Source: Ailurus styani (lineage: Eukaryota > Chordata > Mammalia > Carnivora > Ailuridae). From it: 64,000 bases of DNA. Within the stretch, counting starts at the first letter, position 1; every line of letters begins with the position of its first letter. The DNA is taken from assembly GCA_002007465.1 (NCBI GenBank), contig LNAC01000102.1, forward strand, positions 2,759,386-2,823,385. Reading direction: 5' to 3'. This document shows, one piece after another, positions 32,471-45,108 of the stretch. The translations under genes and the position numbers were made by a program. Below the pieces are notes generated by a model, which saw only the letters and a list, made by a program, of their open reading frames with translations, did not search any database and was not told the DNA's origin.

Positions 32471-33781
32471 TAAAGAAAAGAAAAGAAAAGAAAAAGAAAG
32501 GGAAAATGACAGAAAAAAATAAACCCTCTTGAAAATCTGGTCTTATTTTCATTTGCTTCTTTCTCTAAATGCGTTGTGTCTGATTTTTTAAATAAATCAT
32601 TTTGTTAATTGAACATTGTGGATCATTAGGATCTAGCTAACTTGTGGGATAAAATAGCTCCTTTTACTGCTGGCCTGTACCATATGGATGACTACTGAAA
32701 GAGTTGTCTATTGTTTTCCTAATGTTGGCATCCTGCTAGCTAGAAAAAAAAAATGCCCAAGGTTTATGATTGGAAAAGGAATACTATCCTCATACTGGGC
32801 TTTCATTTTAAGGGCCTATATCCAAAATGTCAATAAGCTCTTCTTTTCAGTTTTTATTCTTGGTTATAGCTATGTGGAAACCTGTAAAGTCTGTTTTCAC
32901 AGTAGTAGTTCCTGGTAGTAGCAGGTATGATTTTTATAGTGACATAAACTGGATACATACTTTTGATATAAAGAAATGTTTCATACATCATATTTGGCTT
33001 CCTACAGCATATTTAAAATTAATTAAGGAGCCTGTGAAACTCTACTTAGCATGAATAAGAATACAATCAGTTACTTTTCCTGCAAAGAAAGGCCTCAAAC
33101 ATGGGATAGTAAATATAGTATCTGGACTGTATTACACTGTTGATAAATGATAGTTTTTAAGTAATATGCCATTATTTTCAATGTGCTTCCAAAGACTCTG
33201 CCATCATTTCTTACTTTCCTGGACTCCGAGTAGCAATGAAGATTAGAGAAATGCACTTGAATAGCAATTCAGAAAAGTAGATGATTAACCTGCAGGAGAA
33301 GTTGTGGGCATTCTCTCCTCTTAAGTTTTGTCTTTCTGTCGCCCTTTAATGTGATCGGCAATTGTAATTGCCACTTTAGTATTTGGCCAGAAAGCTCTTA
33401 TATCAATCAATCAAACAAATAAATGGGTAAATTAATTAATATTTTTTATTGAAAACAATTTAAAAGAATTATAGCAAAGCAATTTTGATTTTCAACAGTC
33501 CTACTTTCCATCTGCATTCAGCAAAACTCTTGACATCAGTTAGGGTTGCTAAGCAATAAATATCTCTGCCATGACCCCAGAATCCCTGGGATCAGTCCAT
33601 TACTTTGTCAGTCAAGCATGTCACACAGCTTGATGTGGGTCTCCATTCCGGCACAGTTAGAGATGGGGCCTGCTGTTCCTATGGTAGAAAGAGAATAAAT
33701 AAAATGGTGGGAGATAGAGATGATTAGAACACTGGGAAAGTAGCCTTACTTTTCAGAATTTGGGGGGTGCACTTTTGAAAT
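32471..33781. other. Unassigned stretch
   Basis: Starts with a GAAAA-rich run (32476-32510). No gene or repeat recognised; plus frames at 32688-32918 and 32827-33054 overlap each other and have no known motif. Confidence 0.4.
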
Positions 33782-33797
33782 GAGAGGTAAGTCATCT

Positions 33798-34001
33798 TTT
33801 TTTTTTTTTTTTAAGATTTTATTTATTTATTTCACAGAGGGAGAGAGATCACAAGGAGGCAGAGAGGCAGGCAGACAGAGAGAGGGGGAAGCAGGCTCCC
33901 CGCTGAGCAGGGAGCCCGATGCGGGCCTCGATCCCAGGACCCTGAGATCATGACCTGAGCCAAAAGCAGAGGCTTTAACCCACTGAGCCACTCAGGCACC
34001 C
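33798..34001 (-). mobile_element. CanSINE with perfect 16-bp target duplication
   Basis: Young element of the TTTCACAGAGGGAGAGAGATC (reverse) group; flanked by GAGAGGTAAGTCATCT at 33782-33797 and 34002-34017. Confidence 0.98.
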
Positions 34002-34054
34002 GAGAGGTAAGTCATCTGAAACTCAGTGGATTTATCACTTTACAAACACAGGTA

Positions 34055-34248
34055 GGGCACCTGGGTGGACTCAGTTAAGTCTGGGACTTTTGATTTTGGC
34101 TTAGGTCATGATCTGTGGGTTGTGACATCAGCCCCATGTCAGGCTCCGTTAAAATTCTCTCTCCCTCTCCTGCACTCCTCCCATCACTTGTGTTCTCTCT
34201 CTCTCAAAACACACACACACACACACACTCACACACACACACACTGCA
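34055..34248 (+). mobile_element. Old CanSINE with CA-repeat tail
   Basis: Decayed head GGGCACCTGGGTGGACTCAG, TTAGGTCATGATCTGTGGG, CACTTGTGTTCTCTC, then a CA repeat in the tail. Short ACAGGTA/GCAGGTA repeats lie at the ends. It faces the minus-strand SINE 53 bases to its left. Confidence 0.9.
34208..34245 (+). repeat. CA microsatellite in SINE tail
   Basis: About 18 CA units with one CT interruption. The frames at 34065-34315 translate it and are not genes. Confidence 0.95.
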
Positions 34249-34249
34249 G

Positions 34250-35139
34250 GTAATTTTCACACCCAGCAGAAACTTATCACCTTTTCAGGTACTTATATTA
34301 ACTTTGTTATTATAGAAACACTTCTCAGATAAAGTATGGTATGTTTTGTAAAAGCTTCTATACCATTTTTTTTTGTTTATCAAAGGGTAGTCCTGATCAT
34401 TTAATCATCAGATCTGTTACGGTCCTGACTTCAGTGAAGATAGGAAAGGCTGGTGAGAGTCCTGTGCTAATTTAAAGGTTTTTGACAGTAGGAAGACTGA
34501 TTTAAGAAGATTCCAACTATTCAAATGGTTTGTAATTGCTTATATATGAGCAACTGTTTTTTTTTTTTAATTTTCATGTCAGTGCTATATTCTGTGGAAA
34601 TACTTCCTTTCTTGATTCTATCTCATGATACTGACACACTTATTTATTTCTACATTTTTAAAAATAAGAAAAAGAGAATGTTTCCTTTCATGCTACCAGA
34701 CTGAGGTATTTAAAAAATGAGATCTCACCTGAATGATAAGAATAAAGAATATTAAGACATGTAAATTTTTCTAAGCCATCAATCAAAATTTGAGTATCTT
34801 TTTTTAAATTAGTACCTAGTTCTTTAGGAGAATTAACTTATATTACATAACCTAGATTGGTCTTGAAGAGATGAATTTGGCCATATTAGATAGAACCAAG
34901 ATGAAAGTCTCAAAGGTCATATTCAATTTAAAAATTCTCTCATCTTTAATATAAGAATGGCAGCAAATGAGTTAAAGTAGTTTTATCCAACATGATATAT
35001 TCTGTCAAGTCAAAAATAAAAAATCTGCTCCATGACTGTTTGATTACCTCTACATATAACATGTTTTAATTTGTTTTGAGATGGTGTATCAACAAATAAC
35101 CTAAAGACACTATAATTCCTACATTCCTCAGTATTCTGA
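34250..35139. other. Unassigned stretch
   Basis: No gene or repeat recognised. Confidence 0.4.
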
Positions 35140-35265
35140 GATAGAGAAGTGACGTGCATCCATGGAGTGAAATGACCAAGAAGTAGAGTGACTTTCTCAT
35201 GATCACATAGCCAGAAAGTGTAAAGCCAAGGTTTAGATCTGTTTCTCTGATAACCAAGTCAGAGG
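35140..35265 (+). mobile_element. Possible MIR 3' part
   Basis: GTGACTTTCTCATGATCACA, TAGCCAGAAAGTGTAAAGCC and AAGGTTTAGATC follow the MIR order, diverged. Confidence 0.45.
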
Positions 35266-35284
35266 TTTTTTTGTTTTGTTTTGT

Positions 35285-35460
35285 TTTTACAGTATAACAC
35301 TTTCCATTTTATAAGAAAATACATTCCGGTATACTCATTTTTCAGCTAATGTAACTGAGCCTCAGAGCTGTAAAATGACTTACTTACCCCAAGGATGCCT
35401 ACAGAATGAGACAAGAAACTGCATTTCCTGACTTCCATTCTGATGCCCTTTCTGCTTACA
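35285..35460 (+). mobile_element. MIR fragment
   Basis: ATTTTTCAGCTAATGTAACT, GAGCCTCAGAGCTG and AAATGACTTACTTACCCCAA resemble the MIR 'gaggaaactgaggc ... agtgacttgcccaa' core. Confidence 0.6.
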
Positions 35461-35809
35461 TCATCCAGATTCATAGCTAATCTTCACTCTTACTCTGTAC
35501 ATTCCATTTTAAAGGATAAAAATTATGGAGAAGGAGAAGCAAAACCTTGGGATTTAACAATATTTTTGAACTAAAACTTTGGACTATTTTCTTGACTTAT
35601 TCAACCTTGAGTTCTTTGTGGTTAATGATTCTTAACAATAACAGTAACTTTTAGCCTCTTTAAACAGTAACACAAAATTCTCCTGACTTATCAGTCTCTG
35701 ATTATTAGAAACCAGGACCTCAGCCTTATCTTCCTTCACTTCTTTATAATGTCCTGAAAGGGCTAAAATTTTTGTTTGGAAGTCCATTTTGTCAGCTAAA
35801 GTCACTGTA

Positions 35810-36045
35810 GATGATAATTTATTGAGCACTTATTATGCATGAGGCATTATGACATGCTTATTATAGATTATTTTATTGTATCCTTGCAATAACCACACAC
35901 CGTAGGTACTATTAGTGCCCTCATTTGATAGGTAAGGAATCTGAAGCATGATGGGGCTCAAGTTTTCAGAGCCACCAAGTGGCAAAGTCAAGTTTTGAAC
36001 TGAGACAGGCTGACTCCAGAGCTGATGCTTTTACTGGTGAAACTC
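35810..36045 (+). mobile_element. MIR, nearly full length
   Basis: TTATTGAGCACTTATTATGC, ATGAGGCATTATGACATGCT, GTAGGTACTATTAGTGCCCT, CCACCAAGTGGCAAAGTC and TGACTCCAGAGCTGATGC match MIR in order. Confidence 0.9.
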
Positions 36046-36589
36046 CACAGCAAACAGCAAACTTCTTCTATAGTCCCATGTACTACGTATTTCTGCTTGT
36101 GGCAAAAGGAATCACTGGAAATAGCCTTGACACTCCCTTTTAGGAAATGTAATTACAAGTTTTGTTGAGTTTCTAGTCTTCAGCCAAAGCTGGGTTATAT
36201 TCCATGACTGAGAGGCTTCCAGATATGAGCCCTAAAAATAGCTTGAGCATATGTACAGTTTCACAAAGTGAACAGTTTCAACATCTTCTCATTCTTTATT
36301 TCCTTATTCATAGGAGCTCAAACCCAGCCCAAAAGGCCAGGAGAATTATCCCCTTCCTCTTTCTTCTCTGTTCTTGTAGCCACTCTATAAAACCTTTCTC
36401 CTGCTCCTTGCTAAACAAAAACTCTTACACTATTTTGTGTATGTGTGTGTGACCATACACTCAGCTTCTGTAGATAAATCAGTATCTTTTATAAAAATAA
36501 TATTAAATGTCAGAACACTTAATCCAATTACCAGTGAGCACTTACAGTGAAATTCTACCTATTTGGCAATTTGCTTGTTGTTAAAAGAC
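36046..36589. other. Unassigned stretch
   Basis: Nothing recognised; the frame 36204-36452 shows no known motif. Confidence 0.4.
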
Positions 36590-37406
36590 TAGAACATGAG
36601 ATCTGGAACCATAAAACTCCTGGGAGAAAAAAATAGGGAGCAAGCTTCTTGACAATGGCCTTGGCAAATTTTTTTGGCATTAACACCAAAAGAAAAGACA
36701 ACAAAAGCAAAAACAAACAAATGGGACTACATCAAGCTAAAAAACTTCACAGCAAAGGAAAGAAACCATCTGCAAAATGAAAGGCAATCTATTGAATGGG
36801 AGAAAAATATTTGCAACTCATATATCTGATAAGGGGTTAATATCCAAAATATGTAAGAACACATACAACTCAATAGCAAAAAACAAAACAAAACAAAATA
36901 AAGCAAAAAACAAAACCCAAACAATTTGATTAAAATGGTCAGAGGATCTGAATAGATACTTTTCCACAGAAGACAACCAAATGACTAACAGGTACATGAG
37001 GAGATGTGGAACATTGATAACTATCAGGAAAATGCAAATGAAGACCTCAATGAGATGTCACCTCAAATCTATTAGGATGTCTATTATCAAAAAGACCAGA
37101 AATAGTAAATGCTGGTGGGGATGTGGAGAAAGGGGAACACATGTCCACTGCTGTTGGGAATTTAAACTAGTACAGCCACTAGAAAAACAGTATGAAGCTT
37201 TCTCTAGAAATTAAAAATAGAACTACCATATGATCCACTAGTCCCACTTTTGGGTATATATCCAAAGGGAATGAAACCATCATCTGGAAGAGATACCTGT
37301 AGTCCCATGTTCATCGCAATGCTATTCACAATAGCCAAGACCTGGAAAAAACCTGTGTCCATCAATGGATAAATGAATAAAGAAAATGTGGTGTGTGTAT
37401 ATATAT

Positions 37407-37438
<32 letters not shown>

Positions 37439-37950
37439 AAGGGAATGTTCTTGAGCCTTAAACAAGAGGAAATTCTGCCATTTGTAACATTTGCCGTCCA
37501 TGAAATTGGAGGGCCTTATGCTAAGTGAAGTAAGTTAGGGAAAGAGAAACACTGCATAGTATTACTTATGTGCCTAATAAAAAAAATGAAGTCAAACTCA
37601 TAGAAACAGAGAGTAGAAAAGTGATTGTCGGGGGCTAGGAGATAGGGGAAATAGGAGATGTTGGTAAAAAGGTACACACTTTTAGTTATAAAATGAATAA
37701 GTTCTGAGGGCCTAATGCACAGCGCAGTGACTAGTTGATAACACTGTATTGTATAATTGCTAAAAGAGTAGAACTTAAGTGTGGTCATCAAAAAAAAAAA
37801 GTAAATATTTGAGGGGACAGATGTGTTAATTAGCTCCATGGGGGAAGCCTTTTGTAATATACATGTATATCAAATTATCACATTGATCCTTAACTATCTT
37901 AGAATTTTGTCAATTATACCTCAAAAAAGCTGGAAAAATAAAATAATAAA
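36590..37950 (+). mobile_element. Old 5'-truncated L1: ORF2 C-terminus and 3' UTR
   Basis: Starts AACCATAAAACTCCTGGGAG, includes the ORF2 Cys-rich segment (frame 36981-37214 contains CWWGCGERGTHVHCCW) and a 3' UTR starting near TCATAGAAACAGAGAGTAG at 37601, ending AAAAATAAAATAATAAAATG. Resembles L1MA types. A TG/TA microsatellite interrupts the end of ORF2 at 37389-37439. The minus frames here are antisense. Confidence 0.87.
37389..37439 (+). repeat. TG/TA microsatellite within L1
   Basis: GTGTGTGT followed by about 20 TA units with one slip (ATAATATA). Self-complementary AT run able to extrude a hairpin. Confidence 0.95.
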
Positions 37951-38382
37951 ATGACTTGCTTTCCAAAACTTGAGAAAAACCTAAATGAAAAAATAGTAAG
38001 TTCATACTTTTGAAGGCTATCAAATAAGGAAAATTGTTTTTAAATGAGATTAATCAGCCCTGGCAAGGAAAGACAGAGGGCAATGAGCACTCTCCTCCAC
38101 TGCTACAAATCAGTCTGACATTGAGCTGAAAAACTATTAGAAGAATTTATGTCCCATACAGAGGAAAACTGCTCAAAAATGTTCATCTTAGCATTATTTA
38201 TAGAAGCTGAAACTCGGGAACAAATTCTATTCCAGTACAGGGGAATGACTATGCTAATCATGTTATATCCATTTGAGGAAAGGTATGCATCCATTACAAA
38301 CAGTGTTTATGAAAGTTTTTAATAATGTGGGGTAATGCTTAGGTCAGCATGTGTATTCTGCAGTATACTAATGATTTGATAT
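37951..38382. other. Unassigned stretch
   Basis: No gene or repeat recognised. Confidence 0.4.
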
Positions 38383-38395
38383 AGAAATTAATGTT

Positions 38396-38605
38396 ATGGT
38401 GGGGTGCCTGGGTGGCTCAGTGGGTTAAAGCCTCTGCCTTAGGCTCAGGTCATGATCTCAGGGTCCTGGGATCAAACCCCCCATTGCATCGGGCTCTCTG
38501 CTCAGCGGGGAGCCTGCTTCCCTTCCCCCTCTCTCTGCCTGCCTCTCTGCCTACTTGTGATCTCTCTCTCTGTGTCAAATAAATAAATAAAATCTTAAAA
38601 AGAAA
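38396..38605 (+). mobile_element. CanSINE with 13-bp target duplication
   Basis: Young element flanked by AGAAATTAATGTT (38383-38395 and 38606-38618). Five extra bases (ATGGT) precede the GGGGTGCCTGG head, probably added during integration. An ATTGC insertion and CCCTT insertion are seen in the body. Confidence 0.96.
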
Positions 38606-38618
38606 AGAAATTAATGTT

Positions 38619-38934
38619 TTGGAAAAAGTTTTCCATTATGAAATAATTTAGAGAAACTCAAGATTAATCTCACACACACAAAAAGGTTTCCTTTCTTTTT
38701 CTGGAGGATTCCTCAAAATCCTTTACATGCCACGCAGCTAATTTCTTAACAAAAATTGCTAGCATAAATATCAATAAATTTACATTCTGAAAGGAAATAA
38801 GATCACAAAGAAGAAACAAAGCACTGAAAGTCATAATAATTATCACTTACGCAACTTTATACAGCTTACAAAGTAATTTCTCACAAATAACTTCACTTGG
38901 TTTATAATAAACTGTTTAAGAATAAGAATTTTTG
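38619..38934. other. Unassigned stretch
   Basis: Nothing recognised except MIR-like remnants near 38860. Confidence 0.35.
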
Positions 38935-39130
38935 AGTTAGACTATCTAGATTTAAATCTGTCCAGACACTTATCTTCTGTGTACCTTGGCACATTACTTT
39001 GTCTTTATAAAACTAAATTTCCTTATCTGTAAATTGAGAATACTACTAATTCATGTCTTATTTTTTGTTGTGTTTTAACAATTAAATGAAGACTAAAGTT
39101 TCTAGTAGGGAGAAAATAATCTATAAGTGG
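38935..39130 (-). mobile_element. MIR
   Basis: GATTTAAATCTGTCCAGACA, GTACCTTGGCACATTACTTT, TTTCCTTATCTGTAAATTGA and AATACTACTAATTCATG follow a reverse MIR. Confidence 0.72.
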
Positions 39131-40199
39131 AAAGAGTTCTTATTATTATCTTCGATCAGCAATAAGAGGGAGAGAATGAGACCCTAAAGGACTTGAAATA
39201 AACAGAGCCAAGGTTTAAACTTACACTTTCTGATTTCAAACTCGCTCCATTTCCACTGTGCACAGTGCCTTAGAGACTCCTAGAGTTAAAGTGACCTAGC
39301 AATAGAGAACCTGAGTATCAGCAGAGCATTTTGAAGTGGCACTGATTACTTTCCACAATTTTTTACTTCTTTCACATATTCCTTTCTACCTGTGACTAAC
39401 ACCGAAATAAATTCTCCCAGTGCTACTCCCTCTGCTCAGCTTTGTCTTCAAAGACTTTGTGTTTTGTGGATGGTAATTACCAGAAGATGGTTTTTCAAGC
39501 CTGTGAATTAGCCAAATGATAGGACTCTGTTTTCTCCTAAAGAACGGTTTTTTAAAAGTTATAAAGCCTTCTTAAAATGTTTGGTTTTAAAAAAGACAGC
39601 TGGGTTCTTATATCTACTTCTGCATTCAACCTATTATATTATCACAGTATTACATGACATGAAGCTTCTGGGAAACTCTAGAGTTTCCTGTGAGAGAATG
39701 AGAATGAAAAAGATTGCAAATGTCTTAGTATTATAGATTATGAGAATAGTTTTATTTTAAGGATCCCTAGTCCAAACTTTGATGACCACTGATCTAAAAC
39801 ATTTGTAGATGTGTAGATATAAAAAAATAAAACACTTGTAGATACAGTGTAGGACACCAAATGTTTTAAAACAAATTATACATTTGTTTTGTCTAATTAT
39901 AGTGAAATTCACATCATTAAAAATATTGTTTTAATCTCCCAGTATGTACCAGCCACTATTTGTATGTAAAATATGCATTATACAGATTATCTACTTTTAA
40001 GTGTTTTATCATTTTATCATTGAAGGAAATCAGACATACTTACACCTCAAAAATGTGAGAGAACCTATTAAATGACAAAAGATGGTCAACAAAATATCAG
40101 AAAATGTCCAAAGGAAAGAAAAATCAAATCCATTTGGGGAGTCTAAAGAGGCTGCCTATTCCTGAGAAATTAGTAGAATTCTGAGAGTAGGTGTTGTTT
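39131..40199. other. Unassigned stretch
   Basis: No gene or repeat recognised. Confidence 0.4.
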
Positions 40200-40430
40200 T
40201 TTGACAGTATATTTTGTGCCAGTCACTATTCTAGGAGCTTGGCATATACCAATTCATTTCTTCTTTATAACAACTCTGTGAGGCAGGCATTATTATCTCC
40301 TGCTAGAGAGGAGGAAATTTAGGCCCAGAAAGATTACGTAACTTGCCAAAGGCCACACAGACAGCAGTACATGGAGCTGGGACCGAAACTCCATAATGCG
40401 GCATGGGTGTCTATTTCTTTAATAAACAGT
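40200..40430 (+). mobile_element. MIR
   Basis: TTTGTGCCAGTCACTATTCT, CAACTCTGTGAGGCAGGCAT, TTATTATCTCCTGC, TACGTAACTTGCCAAAGGCC and ACACAGACAGCAGTACATGG match MIR. Confidence 0.88.
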
Positions 40431-40455
40431 CACTATTCTTCAACAGGAATTTTTT

Positions 40456-40678
40456 AATTAAAATTTTATTTATGAGAGAGAGTGAGCACACACAGGAGAC
40501 AGAGAACAAGAGAGAGCACGAGCAGGGGGAGGGGCAGAGGGAGAGGGAGAAACATACTCCCCACTGAGCAGGGAGCCAGACCGACCATGCTGCTCAATCC
40601 CAGGACCCTGGGATATGACCTGAGCTAATGGCAGACACTTAAGGAACTAAGCCACCCAGGAGCCACCCAGTCGCACCA
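40456..40678 (-). mobile_element. Old CanSINE with a partly repeated head
   Basis: AATTTTATTTATGAGAGAGA, GAGCAGGGGGAGGGGCAGAG, then a head with GCCACCCAGG followed by a second GCCACCCAGTCGCACC. AGGAATTTTTT on both sides (40445, 40686) may be the target duplication. Confidence 0.9.
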
Positions 40679-40696
40679 CTTTAATAGGAATTTTTT

Positions 40697-42094
40697 TTAA
40701 ACGTGCATGTGTATTTGAATGTGTGTTATGAGAAGTCAGTTATAAGAGGTTTGGGGAATATAGTTCTATTTGGCTGGATTATCAATATTCCAAGTAAAAT
40801 GAAGGGATATAAGTTTTAAAAAGTCATTTCAGATTATACTACAGAGATTCTTGACCCACAGAATAAGGTGTGCATGAAATTTGATGAGCAGTGGAAAGAT
40901 ACTGAAGACATTTGGGAAAACTACTGAAATGATTAACAATAGGATTTAGAAACTTTAATCTGGCAACATAGTATAAAATGAGTTGGAAGGAGAAAGAACT
41001 GGGCAAATGGATGTTATTGTTATTGAGATTGTCTGAGAATGAATGTGTGATGTGAGTGGCTAGGGACTGGCATCAGATTCAGGAGACAAGCAGAGCCAGA
41101 TCACATAGTGTCTTATGGGCCAGGGAAAGGATTTTGCAAACTGAAATGGACCCCAGTTGTCATCTAGTTCAAGTTACATCCAGGAGGATAAGATACTGCC
41201 ACTGATGAATTTCAAATGTGGTTCTCTACAATATAAAGAGGAAGTCATGATTATATTGTAATCAATTTAAAAAAAATTGAGTTTCTTAATTGATAGAAAC
41301 ACCATCATGTTATTGGCAAATTAAGAAATACACTAGTCAGTTCGTTGGTAGAGTTACAGGAGCAAATGATGAAAGATATTGGTAAAATCTAGGGTCTTAG
41401 TTGTGCAGTGCCTCATGAACCACAAATTATCATCTCATCAAAATGTAATGGAGTTCACCTAATGGAGATTGTCATTGCCATTGTCAATAGTAGCTGAGAG
41501 TGGAGCAGATTTCCACCTCGTGAAAACAATGCTCTTTTTCATTCTCAAGAAATTTTATTTGTTTAAGTTTTCCCCTCAAATATATTACTTCGGTTTCAAA
41601 AAACAATTTACCAAAATGCTTAAAAACAATGATCTGGATAAGCCTGGGCACTATGAACTACAGAAAGTTATAAATGTTAAAACTATTTTTATTTTCAGAG
41701 TTACAGTAAGGTAGACTTTAAATGATTAGTTTACAGATATAAATAAGGGCATTAATTAGTAATTAAACTTATAGTGCTGCAGTGGCATTTTATTTCACAA
41801 TGTAAAATTTCCTTTTGTGTTTGGGCCAAGAAACGAGATACCAATTATCCAACTAAATTGATCTGAAGGAACAATTAAGAAAAGAACAAGCAAAGCAATC
41901 TTAGAGGGCAATTTTGGTTCTCAAAAACTATCTGGATTCTTAAAGTTAAAAGGCATATCTAGTACAACTCCAAATGTGGTCATGTACTCACAGAAAAATT
42001 CTGAAAGATGGGGTGGGGAGAAGAGGAAAGACATCTGATCAGTACCTTAAAAATATTTCTTGATGTTAACTCACAGGAAGAAATTTATCTTACA
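40697..42094. other. Unassigned stretch
   Basis: No gene recognised. 40880-41130 (GGGCCAGGGAAAGGATTTTG) has the feel of an old interspersed repeat but I cannot name it. Confidence 0.35.
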
Positions 42095-42240
42095 TTATGG
42101 TTCATATATATACAAAGTTTATGTATAATATGTATTATGTAATACGTATTATGTAATACAATAATATACATATTATATAATAAATATGTATATATATCTG
42201 TACAATGGTATAGAAAAGTATATATATACTAATAAATGTG
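42095..42240. repeat. AT-rich low-complexity tract with near-palindromic repeats
   Basis: GTATTATGTAATAC is repeated at 42132-42145 and 42146-42159 and is close to its own reverse complement; TA-rich sequence surrounds it. Confidence 0.8.
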
Positions 42241-44039
42241 ATGCACACTAATATTTTCTTACATACTCTATTTGCATCTATTCCCTTCCATTTCATTAAA
42301 AAAAGGCTTATTTTGATTAATTAAGTTGATCTTATGCCCTAACTAGAAAGCTGTTAATCCAGGACCTGAAAAACAGTGCATAAAAGAATCACTTAGGACT
42401 TGACTATGCCATAATATTCCAGAGGAGACGAAAGGTTGAACAAAAGGATGGAAAAATACAAGACGATGAATACATAAATAAAAGAGATTTTGTGTATCTT
42501 TGCTAAGGATATCAGGATGAATTTGTAGAATGCTCTTTGTCCCGGGGTTTGAGAGCCCACAGGTGAGGAGACAACTACCCAGCCAACATCGGATGCTAAA
42601 TTAGTTGCTTTCCAGAGGAATTTTAGCTAAGACAGAAATGAGTAGAAAAAAAAAGTTGAAAGTATTGTTTAAAGAGCAGAAGAGTAATGAATATTTGACT
42701 GGGGACAAACTGAAAGAACTCTTGGTGTCTTCTAAGATCTTGTGCCTGAGGTAGAATCCTAGGAAGCAGAGGGTATAGCCAGCAGGAAGTGAATGTATTC
42801 TAAAGAAGGCAATAGAGCATCAGTCAGTAGCTGTGTATGATATGAGGGGGTTTCCTAACCGGGTTGTCCTAGGAATTCTTAACATAGAAATTTAATCTAC
42901 CTACCTAAAGCCTGATGTATTGTAATACAGTAGGTTCTGCGAATTAAGCCGCTTTATACAATTTTCTCACAAGACTGCCCACTGAGTGAAATGCTGGAAA
43001 AGCAGGTTACTGTCCATCTGATAATATTCCACCAAAATAGTTAAAATGGGTTATAGGAGATGTTGATGAAAATTTGCATAATTTTTTTGTGCTATACCAG
43101 GCTCATCTGGGATAGTTTTGTGATTACTTGCTTTCCCGTAAGTCCCATCCCTGCATCTCTTGCCAGCACTGAGATGATCTTGGAGATGTGAGTGCCGTGT
43201 GCATACTGCAGGGAGAAGGATAATCAGGTGACATGGCTGTTAGAGGCCTGATGTACTAGAAAGAACACAAATTCCCTTGAGGCCTATTTGATCTTGAAGA
43301 TACCCTTGGACGATGAGGGAATAAATATTGAGAGGATGCCACTGACCACACAGGCACCTCTGCAGTTCAAGAGGACAGGGAGTGTAGGTGTTTTCTGACC
43401 TAGAGTTACCTTTAAGAGTCCCTGAAGCAGGGTTTTGCAAACTTATTCTGAAAAAAGCCAGACTTTCACTTTGTGGCCTAAGTGCTTTCTGTCTTGACTT
43501 CTTAACTCTGTGGTTGAAAGAAGCAATCAGTAAACAAATAGGTGTATCTGTGTTCCCCCAAATTTTTATTCACCAAAATAAGTAACAGGTTGATTTGTTC
43601 TGTCACTGGTTGACTCCTGCCCTGAAGAGCTATCTGTGTGTAGAAAGAGCCAAATTATTTTTGCAGAAAACTGCTTTCTTTTTATTGGTGCAGAGAACTC
43701 TTACTTGGTATTAAGATACACCTATTAACACCTGCAAAGGGCTAAAAGCTGTAGAGGGGAGAAGCAAGAGCATTTATAGGAGAGTTCCCGTCATGAGAAG
43801 ATCCACACTTAATTGATTGGGCATTGCACACAGCTCGGTCAAAGCCATAATGCCTGGAAAGCCTCTTTGAGGTTGCTTAAAAGAATAGCCCCTCTTCTTC
43901 TTGGTATTCATCACCTGGTTTCCCTCTCTGGCATGATTCCACTTCTCCTCTAGGCCAAAGAGATACTTCCCACAGCCATTAGGTCCCCTAGTGGATTCTC
44001 TGCCTTTCAGTCTTCCAGAACCCTCTATAATTTATTGTG
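42241..44039. other. Unassigned stretch
   Basis: No repeat named and no gene supported. Opposed frames 43240-43440 (-) and 43388-43585 (+) have no motif I recognise. This is one of the longer stretches with no recognised transposon and could be ancestral unique DNA. Confidence 0.4.
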
Positions 44040-44170
44040 CTTTAACAGTTTAATACTCCGAGGAGAAAACTGCACTCTGCATGAGAGAACTGAAGCTGAA
44101 GGAATGAAGCTAAGTGGACGCAGCCAAAAGTGCATCCTGACTCCCACACCAACCCTCTTTCCATGATACC
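44040..44170 (+). mobile_element. Possible MIR remnant
   Basis: GAGAGAACTGAAGCTGAAGG then CTGACTCCCACACC resemble MIR, strongly diverged. Confidence 0.35.
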
Positions 44171-44639
44171 ACACACTTTCTCCCTAAATCTTCATTACGT
44201 TCTCTATGGAAAGTCAAATACCCACAAAAGTACTACAATCCAAAATGCCTAGATATACAGCTTGATTTTACTCTTAGCTTTGGAATGTGCAATACAGTTC
44301 TTTCAGAATCACAGCAGAGAAAATATCATTCCACAGGTGGTCTCCCCCTTCCTCAGAACCTCTGGAATCTGGTTCCCTAGAAAAACTTTGGATTTCAACT
44401 TCAGTCATAGCTCAGGTTCTAATAAGAGACCAGGAATAGCCTTTTCTCTATCCTAACTGTCAGTGAGCAGAAATAAAGCTTGGGGATATTATAGAAAAGA
44501 CCCCATGGACAGATGGAGTGGAATTGTATATAATTTCTAGGTTTTCCTTAATATTTCACTTGGATATCTTCACTGGGGGAAATGCACAGGCACAGTAGAT
44601 TTATAAGCATGTATCGTACCAGAAGGGAAGTTTAATACA

Positions 44640-44815
44640 GTGGCCAAGAGGGCAGGCTCTGGAGTCACACTGCTTTGCTTAGTAGCTGAGTGCTTCCATT
44701 TCCTCATTGGTAAAATGGGTTAATTGTAATAATTCATCAGCTTGTTGTGACAATTATATGCAAAAATCCTTAGGACAGTGTCTAGCACATCATATGCATT
44801 CAATAAATATGAAAA
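44640..44815 (-). mobile_element. MIR
   Basis: GGCTCTGGAGTCACACTGCT, CATTTCCTCATTGGTAAAAT, GTAATAATTCATCAGCTTGT, AGTGTCTAGCACATCATATG and CAATAAATATGA match reverse MIR well. Confidence 0.88.
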
Positions 44816-44898
44816 AATAGAGCACAGAATATGTGTAAATGAAGGAATAGAAGGACAGAAAGTACATATTCTCCTCATTTAAGATTATGCTATTTCCT

Positions 44899-45093
44899 AG
44901 GGGCATCTGGGCGACTCAGTCAGTTAAGTATCTGCCTTCGGCTCAGGTCATGATCCTGGAGTCCTGGCTTCAAGCCCCGAGTTAGGCTCCCTGCTTAGTG
45001 GGGTGTCTGCTTCTCCCTCTGCTCCTCCCCCAAGCTTGTGTTCACTCTCTCTCTCTCTCTCTCTCAAATAAATAAATAAAAATCTTTTAAAAA
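44899..45093 (+). mobile_element. CanSINE (older type)
   Basis: GGGGCATCTGGGCGACTCAG head, CT-rich tail and (AAAT)n. Flanked by ATTATGCTATTTCCT (44884-44898) and ATTATGCCATTTCCT (45094-45108). Confidence 0.96.
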
Positions 45094-45108
45094 ATTATGC
45101 CATTTCCT

